From positions 1-15,369 of the forward strand of contig CALBSQ010000401.1 in NCBI GenBank assembly GCA_937967325.1: a DNA stretch of 15,369 nucleotides, written 5' to 3'. The stretch comes from an uncultured Chloroflexota bacterium. Lineage in GTDB: Bacteria > Chloroflexota > UBA4733. This document shows, piece after piece, positions 6,150-13,460 of this stretch. The position numbers and the translations under genes were made by a program. Positions within the stretch are counted from its first letter, which is position 1; each line of letters opens with the position of its first letter. Under the pieces are notes generated by a model. That model saw nothing but the letters and a program-made list of their open reading frames with translations, did not search any database and was not told where the DNA came from.

Positions 6150-7112
6150 TCAGGGGTGCAGCGCCGCCCAGGGCTCCCCCGGCGCTGCCAGCAGGAAGCG
6201 CACGACGGCGAGGAGGTAGCCGAGCGGGCGCTCGCCCCAGGAGCGCTCCGGCTGGGGCGCGTCGCGCACGCTGACTAATGCGAAGTGCAGGTGATAGCGG
6301 AGGATGCGCGCCTCGGCGGTCGCGTCGTCGGGGAGGGCGGCGATCTCGCGATAGCCGGCCAGGACGTCGGGGACGGCGTCGAGCGGCATCCCCGAGCAAT
6401 CGAGCGCCGGGTCTGCCCAGCCGCAGCCGCCCCAGTCGATCAGCGCGAGGTACTCGTGCGACCCCGGGCGGACGAGGATATTCGTCGCCTGCGTGTCGCC
6501 GTGCAGGAAGCGCCGGGCGTCCGGCTCCTGGAGGGGCGGCGGCAGGCGATCGAGCCAGCGGCCGAGCCACCGCGCCTCGACCACCGAGCAATAGCCCGCC
6601 GCCGCCAACTGCTCGGGGAGCGGCCGCGGATCATCCTGGGGCAGATTCGGCCCGCCGAGGCGGCCGGCCGGGCCCTGGGGAGAGACCCCGCTGTGCAGGC
6701 GCGCCAGGTCGCGGCCCAGGGCGCGATAGGCGGCCGGCGTCGCCGCCGGGTCCAGGCCGAGTTGCTCCAGCGGCTCGCCGGGGACGCGCGCGTACACGGT
6801 GTAGGGCACTGGCAGGAGCGCGAGCGAGTCGTCAAACACGACCAGCCGCGGCGTCCGCACGCCCGCGGCGCGCGCCGCGGGGACGGCAACGGCCTCTCTC
6901 GCCAGCATCGCCACGACCCTGGGGTGCGGCCGGGGGACACGCAGGATGAGATCATCGCCCACGCGATAGATCGCGTTGAACACGCCGATCGAGGGCAGCC
7001 GCGCGAACGGGCGCGCGCCGAGGCCGTGCTGCTCGGCGATGCGCCGCGCGATAGACGCGGACACCTCCGGGAACTCGGGCAGCGGCATCGGTGGCGCCTC
7101 TTCCTGTGGCAT
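6150..7112 (-). CDS. Aminoglycoside phosphotransferase (APH) family kinase
   Basis: The 320-residue protein has the APH/choline-kinase fold. The N-lobe begins around FARLPSIGVFNAIYRVGDDLILRVPR, where the lysine of the usual nucleotide-binding strand is replaced by arginine (LILRVP), as in some relatives. The catalytic loop HGDTQATN has His204, Asp206 and Asn211, and the metal-binding IDWGGCGWADP has Asp226. Such proteins phosphorylate a small hydroxylated molecule such as an antibiotic, sugar or amino alcohol; resistance cannot be claimed from sequence alone. The ATG at 7112 is preceded by GGGGAG about 6 bp upstream; an internal ATG at 7088 is an alternative. It is divergent from the SnoaL-like gene, 75 bp away. 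Confidence 0.9.
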   Translation of the reverse strand: MPQEEAPPMPLPEFPEVSASIARRIAEQHGLGARPFARLPSIGVFNAIYRVGDDLILRVPRPHPRVVAMLAREAVAVPAARAAGVRTPRLVVFDDSLALLPVPYTVYARVPGEPLEQLGLDPAATPAAYRALGRDLARLHSGVSPQGPAGRLGGPNLPQDDPRPLPEQLAAAGYCSVVEARWLGRWLDRLPPPLQEPDARRFLHGDTQATNILVRPGSHEYLALIDWGGCGWADPALDCSGMPLDAVPDVLAGYREIAALPDDATAEARILRYHLHFALVSVRDAPQPERSWGERPLGYLLAVVRFLLAAPGEPWAALHP

Positions 7113-7187
7113 CGTCGGCTCCCCAGCGCGGGCTTCGGCAGCAGGCCGGTGCGTCCGGTCCGCGATTCCCCTGCCTGCTAGCGTACA

Positions 7188-7511
7188 ATGCGCCGCCATC
7201 GCGGCGCGCGTGGCCTCGATGGGATTCGCGCCGCCTTCGAGCGACTGCTCACAGCCATCCCCGATCACCGCGTCACGGTCGAGGAGGTCCTGGCCGATGG
7301 CGACAAGGTCGTGGCGCGGCACACGCACTACGGCACGCAGACGGGGCCGCTCGGCCCCGTCCCGGCCACCGGCAAGGCCGTTACGATCGAAGGCATCGAG
7401 ATCTTCCGGGTCCGCGACGGCAGGATTGCCGAGGTCTGGGCGCTGGACGACAACGCCACCCTGTTCCAGCAGCTCGGCCTCTTGCCCGCGCCGGGCCAAG
7501 CGCCGCGCTGA
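7188..7511 (+). CDS. SnoaL-like (ester-cyclase-type) protein, N-terminally truncated
   Basis: This is a 107-residue protein whose body matches the C-terminal two thirds of SnoaL-like NTF2-fold proteins: GIRAAFERLLTAIPDHRVTVEEVLADGDKVVAR, then TGPLGPVPATGKAVTIEGIEIFRVRDGRIAEVW and LFQQLGLLPAP. Family members are normally about 130-145 residues and start with a helix-rich part (about 40 residues before GxxGI) that is missing here. An in-frame TAG lies directly upstream at 7179-7181, so no longer start is possible. No Shine-Dalgarno is visible before the ATG; a TACAAT box overlaps it. The gene is likely a 5'-deleted remnant, although a shortened expressed form cannot be excluded. The missing segment normally closes one side of the ligand pocket, so activity is doubtful. 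Confidence 0.7.
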   Translation: MRRHRGARGLDGIRAAFERLLTAIPDHRVTVEEVLADGDKVVARHTHYGTQTGPLGPVPATGKAVTIEGIEIFRVRDGRIAEVWALDDNATLFQQLGLLPAPGQAPR

Positions 7512-7688
7512 ACGCACTCGGCCAGCCGAACGATCGCGGAGGTAGGTGGGGACAACGGCAGGCTGAGCGCGTCAATCCTGGCGAGCATCTTCGCTGCATT
7601 GAGCGGTCCAATGGGGGGCTGCCTTGCACTCCCACTTACCTCGCCGAACTTCCTTGTTACGCGAAATGGGAGGCGACGGGCTGGATGG

Positions 7689-7910
7689 TCAGCTTCGGGC
7701 GTGGCGTCGCCGCACCCACCACCGCCGGAAGGCGACGCCGGCCCAGATGGCCTCCACCACGCCGAACGGCCACGTGCCGGACAACCAACCGTAGGCCGAG
7801 GATGCCGCGCAGGCCAGCGAAAAGCTGAGCACATACCAGGGCGATCTCGACTCCAGCCAGTAGCTGAGCAGCATGATCGTGACCGCCGCCGCCCCGAACG
7901 CCGTCAACAT
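7689..7910 (-). CDS. Small integral membrane protein, unknown function
   Basis: The 73-residue protein is nearly all hydrophobic: a first membrane helix (MLTAFGAAAVTIMLLSYWLE), a second (WYVLSFSLACAASSAYGWLSG), then WPFGVVEAIWAGVAFRRWW, which may be a third or an amphipathic helix, and a basic tail (VRRRHARS) suited to the cytoplasmic side. The WPFGVVEA.WA..A.RRW block looks like a conserved uncharacterised family that I have seen in many bacteria, but I know no function. The ATG at 7910 has GAGGAT 6 bp upstream; an ATG at 7922 would add four residues. It is divergent from cydD with about 105 bp between the starts. Confidence 0.7.
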   Translation of the reverse strand: MLTAFGAAAVTIMLLSYWLESRSPWYVLSFSLACAASSAYGWLSGTWPFGVVEAIWAGVAFRRWWVRRRHARS

Positions 7911-7972
7911 CGCTATCCTCATGTCCCTGCAAATGTACTCTCTATAGCGGATACCACGATGATTCCGGATGT

Positions 7973-7991
7973 GTCAGACTGACGTCGACGT
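7973..7991. promoter_or_regulatory. Two adjoining palindromes upstream of cydD
   Basis: GTCAG-A-CTGAC (7973-7983) overlaps ACGTCGACGT (7982-7991), both perfect, ending 24 bp before the cydD start. They lie in the only divergent promoter region available to the cyd genes and may be an operator. They do not resemble the Rex, ArcA or FNR consensus sites known for cyd operons. No convincing -35/-10 pair was found. Confidence 0.3.
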
Positions 7992-8015
7992 ACACCGCGA
8001 CAGGGTAGCGACGCC

Positions 8016-9782
8016 ATGCTGGGAGGCGGGGACAAGGCAGGCCTGATGCGCGTCAAGCAAGGGTCGCCGCTGGCGACGGGACAGCGCGAGCTACTGCCGG
8101 CTATCGTCCTCGGCGCGCTGGGCACGCCCGTCACCATCCTGGAGCTGGCTCTGCTGAGTAGCATCGTCAGTCGAGTCTTCGTCGGCCACCAGCGCCTGGG
8201 GCAAGTGGCGGCTCCGTTGTATTTGTTGTTGTTCGCCGTCGTGGCGCGAGCCGGCCTCGCCGGACTGGAGGAACTGTCTGCGCGGCGGGCGGCGGCGCGG
8301 CTGATCGGTGAGTTACGCGAGCGGGTGTTCGCGCACTTGCTACGACTCGGCCCCGCCTTCGTGCAGCGCGAGCGCAGCGGCGAGCTGGCGACCGTGGCCC
8401 TGGAAGGTGTCGATCAGCTCGAAGCCTACTACGGCCGCTATCTCCCCTTGCAGGCGCTGAGCCTGATCACGCCGGCGTGCGTGGTCCTGTATCTCCTCAC
8501 CGTCGACCCGCTTGGCGCCGCCGTCCTGCTCTGTACCGCGCCGGTGATCCCGCTCTTGATGGTGCTGGTGGGCAGCCACGCCCAGGTTCAGGTGCAGCGA
8601 CACTGGCTCGCGCTTTCCCGGTTGGGCGCACAGTTCCTGGACACCCTGCAAGGGCTACCCACCCTCCTGTTCTACGGACGCGGCGAGGCGGCGGGTGAGC
8701 AGGTGCGGGCAGCCAGTGAAGCCTTTCAAGAGCGCACCCTGCGGGTGCTGCGCGTAGCCTTCCTCTCCGGGATGGCGCTCGATATCATGACGGGCATGGC
8801 CATCGGCCTGGTCGCAGTGATAGTGGCCGTTCAGCTCCTCTCCGGCCGGCTGCCGTTCCAGTCGGCCCTGCTCGTGTTGCTGTTGGCGCCGGAATGTTAC
8901 CGACCGCTGCGCGAGCTCGGCGTCCAGCGCCACGTCGCCATGGAGGCGAAGGCGGCAGCAGGGCGTGTCGCGGAGGTGCTCCGCACGCCCGCGCCGACCC
9001 GGTCCACATCGACGGACGTGGAACGGCCTCAGGGAGCGCTGACGATTACCTTCTCGGCGGTTCGGTACCAATACCCCAACAGCCGGCGGCCGGCGATCGC
9101 CGGTGTGACGCTCTCCCTCGCGGCCGGCACGCGCACGGCGTTGGTTGGCCACAGTGGCGCCGGCAAAAGCACGCTCATCCACCTACTCCTGCGTTTTCTG
9201 GAGCCTGACGACGGCTTCATCACCGTCAACGGCACGCCGCTGGCGCTGCTTCCCCCCAACGTCTGGCGATCCTCTGTGGCGCTGGCGCCCCAACAGCCGC
9301 GCCTCTTCAGCGGCGCCATCGCCGACAACCTCCGCTTGGCCCGGCCGGGGGCAAGCTTGGCCGACCTGGAGTGGGCAGCCGGGCAGGCGGGCGCCACCGA
9401 ATTCATCGCCAGCTTGCCCGAGGGTTACGATACGCAGGTCGGCGAGCAAGGCGTGCTGCTCAGTGCCGGTCAGGTGCAGCGCCTCGCCATCGCTCGCGCC
9501 TTCCTGAAGGACGCGCCCTTGGTGGTCCTGGACGAGCCGACCTCCGCCCTCGACCCGGAACATGAAGGGCAGGTTCGCCTCGCCTTGGAGCGCCTAATGC
9601 AGGGCCGGACGGCGCTGGTTGTTGCCCACCGCCTGAATACGATCGTGACGTCCGATCAGATCGCCGTGCTGGAGCAAGGCTGCCTGATCGAAACCGGTCG
9701 CCACGACGACTTGCTCGCCCGGCAGGGCGCCTATGCCCGGCTCATGCTGGCCGGCCCCCCCAAGGTCGTACCATGTCCCTGA
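8016..9782 (+). CDS. cydD: CydD, half-transporter of the CydDC cytochrome bd assembly ABC exporter
   Basis: This 588-residue protein is a type IV ABC half-transporter with fused membrane and ATPase domains. CydDC is needed to assemble cytochrome bd; it was described as exporting glutathione and cysteine, and later work proposed heme transport. The membrane domain covers about residues 25-310, with six helices and the CydD-like LLLAPECYRPLRELG near the end. The ATPase domain has Walker A GHSGAGKST (378-386), signature LSAGQ (482-486, alanine replacing the first glycine), Walker B VVLDEP with Glu507, and H-loop His538. The ATG at 8016 has AGGG about 9 bp upstream; an ATG at 8046 would also serve. 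Its stop is followed by a 69-bp gap and then cydC. CydD and not CydC is chosen from LLAPE and the gene order. It is the first gene of a cydDCAB cluster. Confidence 0.93.
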   Translation: MLGGGDKAGLMRVKQGSPLATGQRELLPAIVLGALGTPVTILELALLSSIVSRVFVGHQRLGQVAAPLYLLLFAVVARAGLAGLEELSARRAAARLIGELRERVFAHLLRLGPAFVQRERSGELATVALEGVDQLEAYYGRYLPLQALSLITPACVVLYLLTVDPLGAAVLLCTAPVIPLLMVLVGSHAQVQVQRHWLALSRLGAQFLDTLQGLPTLLFYGRGEAAGEQVRAASEAFQERTLRVLRVAFLSGMALDIMTGMAIGLVAVIVAVQLLSGRLPFQSALLVLLLAPECYRPLRELGVQRHVAMEAKAAAGRVAEVLRTPAPTRSTSTDVERPQGALTITFSAVRYQYPNSRRPAIAGVTLSLAAGTRTALVGHSGAGKSTLIHLLLRFLEPDDGFITVNGTPLALLPPNVWRSSVALAPQQPRLFSGAIADNLRLARPGASLADLEWAAGQAGATEFIASLPEGYDTQVGEQGVLLSAGQVQRLAIARAFLKDAPLVVLDEPTSALDPEHEGQVRLALERLMQGRTALVVAHRLNTIVTSDQIAVLEQGCLIETGRHDDLLARQGAYARLMLAGPPKVVPCP

Positions 9783-9825
9783 CGATGCGCCTGGACGATC
9801 AGCGGCAGCAGACCCCTCTCGTTGC

Positions 9826-9839
9826 TCTGTCGCGACAGA
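9826..9839. other. 14-bp perfect palindrome in the cydD-cydC gap
   Basis: TCTGTCGCGACAGA is perfectly self-complementary. In RNA it would form a 5-bp stem with a CGCG loop, 12 bp before the ATG used for cydC and overlapping its probable ribosome-binding region, so it could affect cydC translation or bind a dimeric regulator. Confidence 0.45.
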
Positions 9840-9851
9840 AGGCGGAACTGA

Positions 9852-11864
9852 ATGGGCGCTAATATAGGCAGCGGTATGGGCGGTCGGCGACGGTTCGGAG
9901 CGCGGGCGTCCCGCCCGCCCGGTGCGTTCGTCCCGTCGGCGCCGTACCCTGCATCTGGGCGCCCACCCCCGGCCGCCAAGCCGGGGCGGGCGGGACGCCC
10001 GCGCTCCGAACCGTCGCCATCTCAGGTAGGTTGGCTTGGGGCGGAACCGCCGCGGACGGCTCCCGAAGGCCCCGCCCTTCTGCCACGACTCCTGGCTCCC
10101 TTGCGCGCCCATCTCGGCCTCGTGGCGCTGGCGCTGTTCCTGGGCGTGCTCACCGGCGCTGCCGGCGTTGGGTTGCTTGCTACCGGCGCCCACTTGATCA
10201 GCGCGGCGGCGGCAGGGACGCCGCTCCTGGCGTTGGGCATCCCGATCGCGCTCGTCCGCCTGTTCGGAGTCGGTCGCGGGGTTGCGCGCTACGCCGAACG
10301 TCTGGCCTCGCACCGCGTCACCTTTACGGTGTTGACGGACCTACGCGTCTGGTGCTACCGACGGCTGGCGCCTCTGGCTCCGGCTCGGCTGCTCCACTAT
10401 CACAGCGGCGATCTGCTGACCCGGCTCGTTACCGACGTGGCAGACCTGGAGGCGCTGTACCTGCGTGTCTGCGCGCCGATCATCCTCGCTCTCGTCCTCA
10501 GCGGACTCCTTGGCCTACTCGTCGCCCAGTTCAGCCTGCTTCTCGCTGGGGTCTTGCTCGCGTACCTGGCGCTCGCCGGGATTGGCGCGCCCTTGCTGGT
10601 CCACCGCCTGGCGCGGGTTCATCACGCGCAGGTGGTCAGCGGGCGGGCTGCGCTGCAAGCGAGCTTGGTCGAAGCGCTCCAGGGGATGGCCGAGCTGCTG
10701 GTGTTCGGACCAAGGCCCGGTCGCCCTGGCGTCGCTACACCCAATCCGTTTGCAATTGCGTCGGGCGTCACAGGCGGCCCGCAAGCGGCGCTGGACTGCG
10801 GCAACGCGCAGCTGGCGCGGAGCCGGACTCGCCTGGCCCAGATCGCCGGGGTGCAGCGTCTGCTGGCGCTGCTGTTGGCCGGATTGGCCCTGTGGACGAT
10901 CCTCCTGCTGGCGATCCAGCGCAGCGACCGCGGCGCGCTGGGCGGGGCCGACCTGGCGATGCTGGCCGTGGTCACGCTCATCGCCTTTGAGTTCGTCCAG
11001 CCACTCGGTGAGGCGCTGGCCGGCGTTGAACGAGCTATCCGAGCGGGGAGACGAATCTACGAGGTGATCGACGCCGCGCCGGAGGTGACCAATCTGCCCG
11101 GCCCGCGGCCGACGCCCACGGCCTTCGACCTGGCGTTCGACGGCGTGACCTTCGCCTACCGTCCAGGGGTGCCGGACGCGCTGAGCGACGTCAGCTTCGC
11201 CATCGCTCCAGGCGCCCGAGTAGCCGTGGTTGGTCCGAGCGGTTCCGGCAAGACCACCCTGCTCAACCTGCTGCTGCGCTGCTGGGACCCCGACGTGGGA
11301 GCGGTCCGGCTGGGCGGCCGCGACCTGCGCGAATTTGCAGTAGACGAGCTGCGCCGCAGCATCGCCGTGGCTGGCCAGCGCAGCTACGTCTTCAACGACA
11401 CGCTCCGGCGCAACCTGCTGCTGGCGCGACCGTCGGCGAGCGATGCGCAGTTGCGCTGGGCTTTGGAGCGAGCCAGGCTGGGGGAGATCGTGGACGCTTC
11501 ACCCCAAGGTCTGGACCGCTGGGTCGGCGAACAGGGTGTGCAGCTCTCTGGGGGCGAGCGGCAGCGTCTCATCATTGCGCGCGCCGTCTTGCAAGATGCG
11601 CCGGTGCTCGTGCTGGACGAGCCTACCGCCAACCTGGACCCTGCCACCGAAGGAGAGCTGCTGGCGCAGCTTGCCGGCATCATGGCAGGCCGCACCACGT
11701 TGTACGTCACCCACCGCCTGGTGGGACTGGGGCTGATGGATGAGATCCTGGTGCTCGATGCCGGGCGTCTGGTAGAGCGCGGCACGCACCAGCAGCTCGT
11801 CACGCGCGGCGGCCTGTACCAACGCATGTTCGAGGTACAGGAGGGGTTTGTGAGGATGATGTAG
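9852..11864 (+). CDS. cydC: CydC, half-transporter of the CydDC cytochrome bd assembly ABC exporter
   Basis: The reading frame encodes 670 residues, about 90 more than usual for CydC. Residues about 75-370 form the six-helix membrane domain (from LLAPLRAHLGLVALALFLG). The ATPase has Walker A GPSGSGKT (461-468), signature LSGGERQR (565-572), Walker B VLVLDEP with Glu590, and H-loop His621. It should pair with CydD to form the heterodimer. The first 55 or so residues (Arg/Pro/Gly/Ala-rich) are encoded by an inverted-repeat element, so the natural N-terminus was probably displaced; the ATG at 9852 (AAGGCGG upstream) or 9876 are the usable starts. Residues about 286-310 (10708-10785) look unlike the family, while the +1 frame there reads as a helix with high third-position GC, suggesting a compensated frameshift or sequence error. 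Downstream are a second repeat element and cydA. Confidence 0.88.
   Translation: MGANIGSGMGGRRRFGARASRPPGAFVPSAPYPASGRPPPAAKPGRAGRPRSEPSPSQVGWLGAEPPRTAPEGPALLPRLLAPLRAHLGLVALALFLGVLTGAAGVGLLATGAHLISAAAAGTPLLALGIPIALVRLFGVGRGVARYAERLASHRVTFTVLTDLRVWCYRRLAPLAPARLLHYHSGDLLTRLVTDVADLEALYLRVCAPIILALVLSGLLGLLVAQFSLLLAGVLLAYLALAGIGAPLLVHRLARVHHAQVVSGRAALQASLVEALQGMAELLVFGPRPGRPGVATPNPFAIASGVTGGPQAALDCGNAQLARSRTRLAQIAGVQRLLALLLAGLALWTILLLAIQRSDRGALGGADLAMLAVVTLIAFEFVQPLGEALAGVERAIRAGRRIYEVIDAAPEVTNLPGPRPTPTAFDLAFDGVTFAYRPGVPDALSDVSFAIAPGARVAVVGPSGSGKTTLLNLLLRCWDPDVGAVRLGGRDLREFAVDELRRSIAVAGQRSYVFNDTLRRNLLLARPSASDAQLRWALERARLGEIVDASPQGLDRWVGEQGVQLSGGERQRLIIARAVLQDAPVLVLDEPTANLDPATEGELLAQLAGIMAGRTTLYVTHRLVGLGLMDEILVLDAGRLVERGTHQQLVTRGGLYQRMFEVQEGFVRMM
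9886..10018. mobile_element. 133-bp element with perfect 35-bp terminal inverted repeats (MITE-like)
   Basis: The arms at 9886-9920 and 9984-10018 are exact reverse complements over 35 bp (from GGCGACGGTTCGG inward to GGGCGGGCG), separated by 63 bp that contain a smaller stem (CCCCGGC/GCCGGGG). Each arm also contains its own GCGGGC/GCCCGC hairpin. There is no transposase gene and I see no target duplication. The structure suggests a non-autonomous transposable element or a large REP-type palindrome. It is translated in frame as the N-terminus of the apparent CydC. In the cydDC transcript it would form a very stable stem. Confidence 0.75.
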
Positions 11865-11899
11865 TCGTGTATCCAGCAGATTGTGGCAATGCCGGACGC

Positions 11900-12050
11900 C
11901 CGGCGAATAAATTCGCGGGCTACGACCTGCGAAGTCCGACGCTTCGCTCTGCGCGGACTCCCGGGGGCCGAATCCACGCCGGGTCGACCCGCCGGACCCA
12001 GCCCGCGAAGGCGGGCTTTGCAAGGGGTAGCCCGCGAATTTGTTCGCCGG
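11900..12050. mobile_element. 151-bp palindromic element between cydC and cydA (repeat copy 2)
   Basis: The arms at 11900-11923 and 12027-12050 (CCGGCGAAtAAATTCGCG, then GGCTAC) are inverted with one mismatch in 24. The interior has an AGCCCGC-GAAG-GCGGGCT hairpin (12000-12017) followed by TTT, and a GCGAAG/CTTCGC stem near 11928-11946. One half is clearly related to 1962-2010 on the opposite strand. It carries no gene. It ends 31 bp before the cydA start and therefore occupies the place where a cydA promoter would be. The 12000-12017 hairpin could attenuate read-through. Confidence 0.75.
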
Positions 12051-12081
12051 GATCGTTGGCGCCAGGAAGGGACGGCAATTG

Positions 12082-13443
12082 GTGGACGATGCTACGCTTG
12101 TCTCACGCTTCCAGTTTGCTTTCACGCTTACCTACCACTACCTGTTCCCCCAGCTCACTATGGGGCTGGCCCTGCTCCTGGTCATTCTGAAGACGCTGGC
12201 CCTGCGCCGCGGCGATGAGCGCTACAACACGGCGGCGCGCTTCTGGGCCAAGATTTTTGCCATCACCTTCCTGATGGGTGTGGTCACCGGGGTGCCCATG
12301 GAGTTCCAGTTCGGGACGAACTGGGCGCAGTTCTCGGCGTCGACCGGCGCGATCATCGCCCAGACGCTGGCCATGGAAGGCGCGTTTGCCTTCTTTCTGG
12401 AGTCGGCCTTTCTCGGCGTCTTCCTCTTCGGTGAGCATGTCTTTAGCCCGAGGCTGCACTGGCTGTCGGCCGTCCTCGTCTGGCTCGGGACCTGGGCCTC
12501 CGGCGGCTTCATCATCGCCACCAACGCCTGGATGCAGCACCCCGTCGGCTACGCGAGGCTGCCCGATGGCACCTTTCAGCTCACCAACTATTGGGACGTG
12601 CTGCTGAACCCTTGGGTTGTGCCCGAGTATCTGCACGCCATCAGCGGCGCCGTGATCACTGGGACCGTGGTGATGGCAGGTGTCGGCGCCTACTACCTGC
12701 TGACGGGTCAGCATCTGGACTTCGGCCGCATCTTCGTGACTCTCGGCGTGAGCGTCGGCGTCGTCGCCAGCATCTTCCAGATACTGCCGACCGGCGACCT
12801 CGAAGGGCGACAGGTCACGGCGAGTCAGCCGGTGAAGCTGGCCGGCATGGAGGGACTGTTCCACTCGGAGCGACCGGCCGGCATCGTCATCCTCGGCCAG
12901 CCCGACATGGCGCGGCAACGGCTGGACAATCCGATCATCGTTCCCTATGTGCTCAGCTTCCTGACCTACCACGTCTGGACGGCCGAGGTCAAGGGGCTGG
13001 ACACCTTCCCCCAGGCTCAATGGCCCGACAATGTGCCGCTGCTCTACTACGCCTACCACATCATGGTCGGCCTCGGCACCTTCTTCATCGGCATCATGGC
13101 GCTGTCGGTCCTCCTGCTCTGGCGTCGCCGGCTCTTCGAGTCGCGCTGGATGCTCTGGATTCTGATGCTGGCGACGCCGTTCCCCTTCGTCGCCAACACG
13201 GCCGGCTGGCTCACCGCCGAGCTCGGCCGGCAGCCCTGGATCGTCTACGGCCTCATGCGCACCGACGCGGGATCGTCCGCCAATGTCTCCTCAGCCAATG
13301 TGTTGTTCACGCTCATCGGTTTCGCCGGGATGTATCTCATCCTCGGTCTCCTGTATGTCGTCCTGGTGGTGCAAGAGGCGATTGGCGGGCCGGTAACAGA
13401 GGCCGAAGGGCCGGAAGCGGCCGAGGGGCTAACCGTTTTCTGA
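12082..13443 (+). CDS. cydA: Cytochrome bd quinol oxidase subunit I (CydA)
   Basis: The 453-residue membrane protein is the heme-bearing subunit of cytochrome bd, which oxidises quinol and reduces oxygen to water. H19 (heme ligand), the second conserved histidine H185 (H186 in E. coli), E99, E107, and in the quinol-binding Q-loop K252 and E257 (QPVKLAGMEG) are present at the E. coli positions. GRQPW is at 382-386. The length is that of the short Q-loop form; E. coli, with about 522 residues, is the long form. About nine membrane helices are evident. The GTG at 12082 gives the expected N-terminus (VDDATLVSRFQFAFT) and has AGGAAGGGA about 10 bp upstream; an upstream GTG/TTG extension would run into the repeat. 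cydB follows after 17 bp. Without a visible promoter behind the repeat, it may depend on transcription from cydD. Confidence 0.97.
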   Translation: MDDATLVSRFQFAFTLTYHYLFPQLTMGLALLLVILKTLALRRGDERYNTAARFWAKIFAITFLMGVVTGVPMEFQFGTNWAQFSASTGAIIAQTLAMEGAFAFFLESAFLGVFLFGEHVFSPRLHWLSAVLVWLGTWASGGFIIATNAWMQHPVGYARLPDGTFQLTNYWDVLLNPWVVPEYLHAISGAVITGTVVMAGVGAYYLLTGQHLDFGRIFVTLGVSVGVVASIFQILPTGDLEGRQVTASQPVKLAGMEGLFHSERPAGIVILGQPDMARQRLDNPIIVPYVLSFLTYHVWTAEVKGLDTFPQAQWPDNVPLLYYAYHIMVGLGTFFIGIMALSVLLLWRRRLFESRWMLWILMLATPFPFVANTAGWLTAELGRQPWIVYGLMRTDAGSSANVSSANVLFTLIGFAGMYLILGLLYVVLVVQEAIGGPVTEAEGPEAAEGLTVF

Positions 13444-13460
13444 TCGGAGAGGGACCGACG

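Noticed and set aside
7161..7190. Promoter for the SnoaL-like gene at the TACAAT box (7184-7189)
   Set aside because: The box overlaps the start codon and there is no matching -35 hexamer at the right distance.
7113..7517. Extension of the APH-family kinase upstream to 7517
   Set aside because: It would be antisense to the SnoaL-like gene, and the kinase fold starts after 7112, where a Shine-Dalgarno is present.
12591..13460. Plus-strand open frame extending upstream of cydB through cydA
   Set aside because: The upstream part is an out-of-frame shadow of cydA; the real cydB start is the ATG at 13461 with its own ribosome-binding site.
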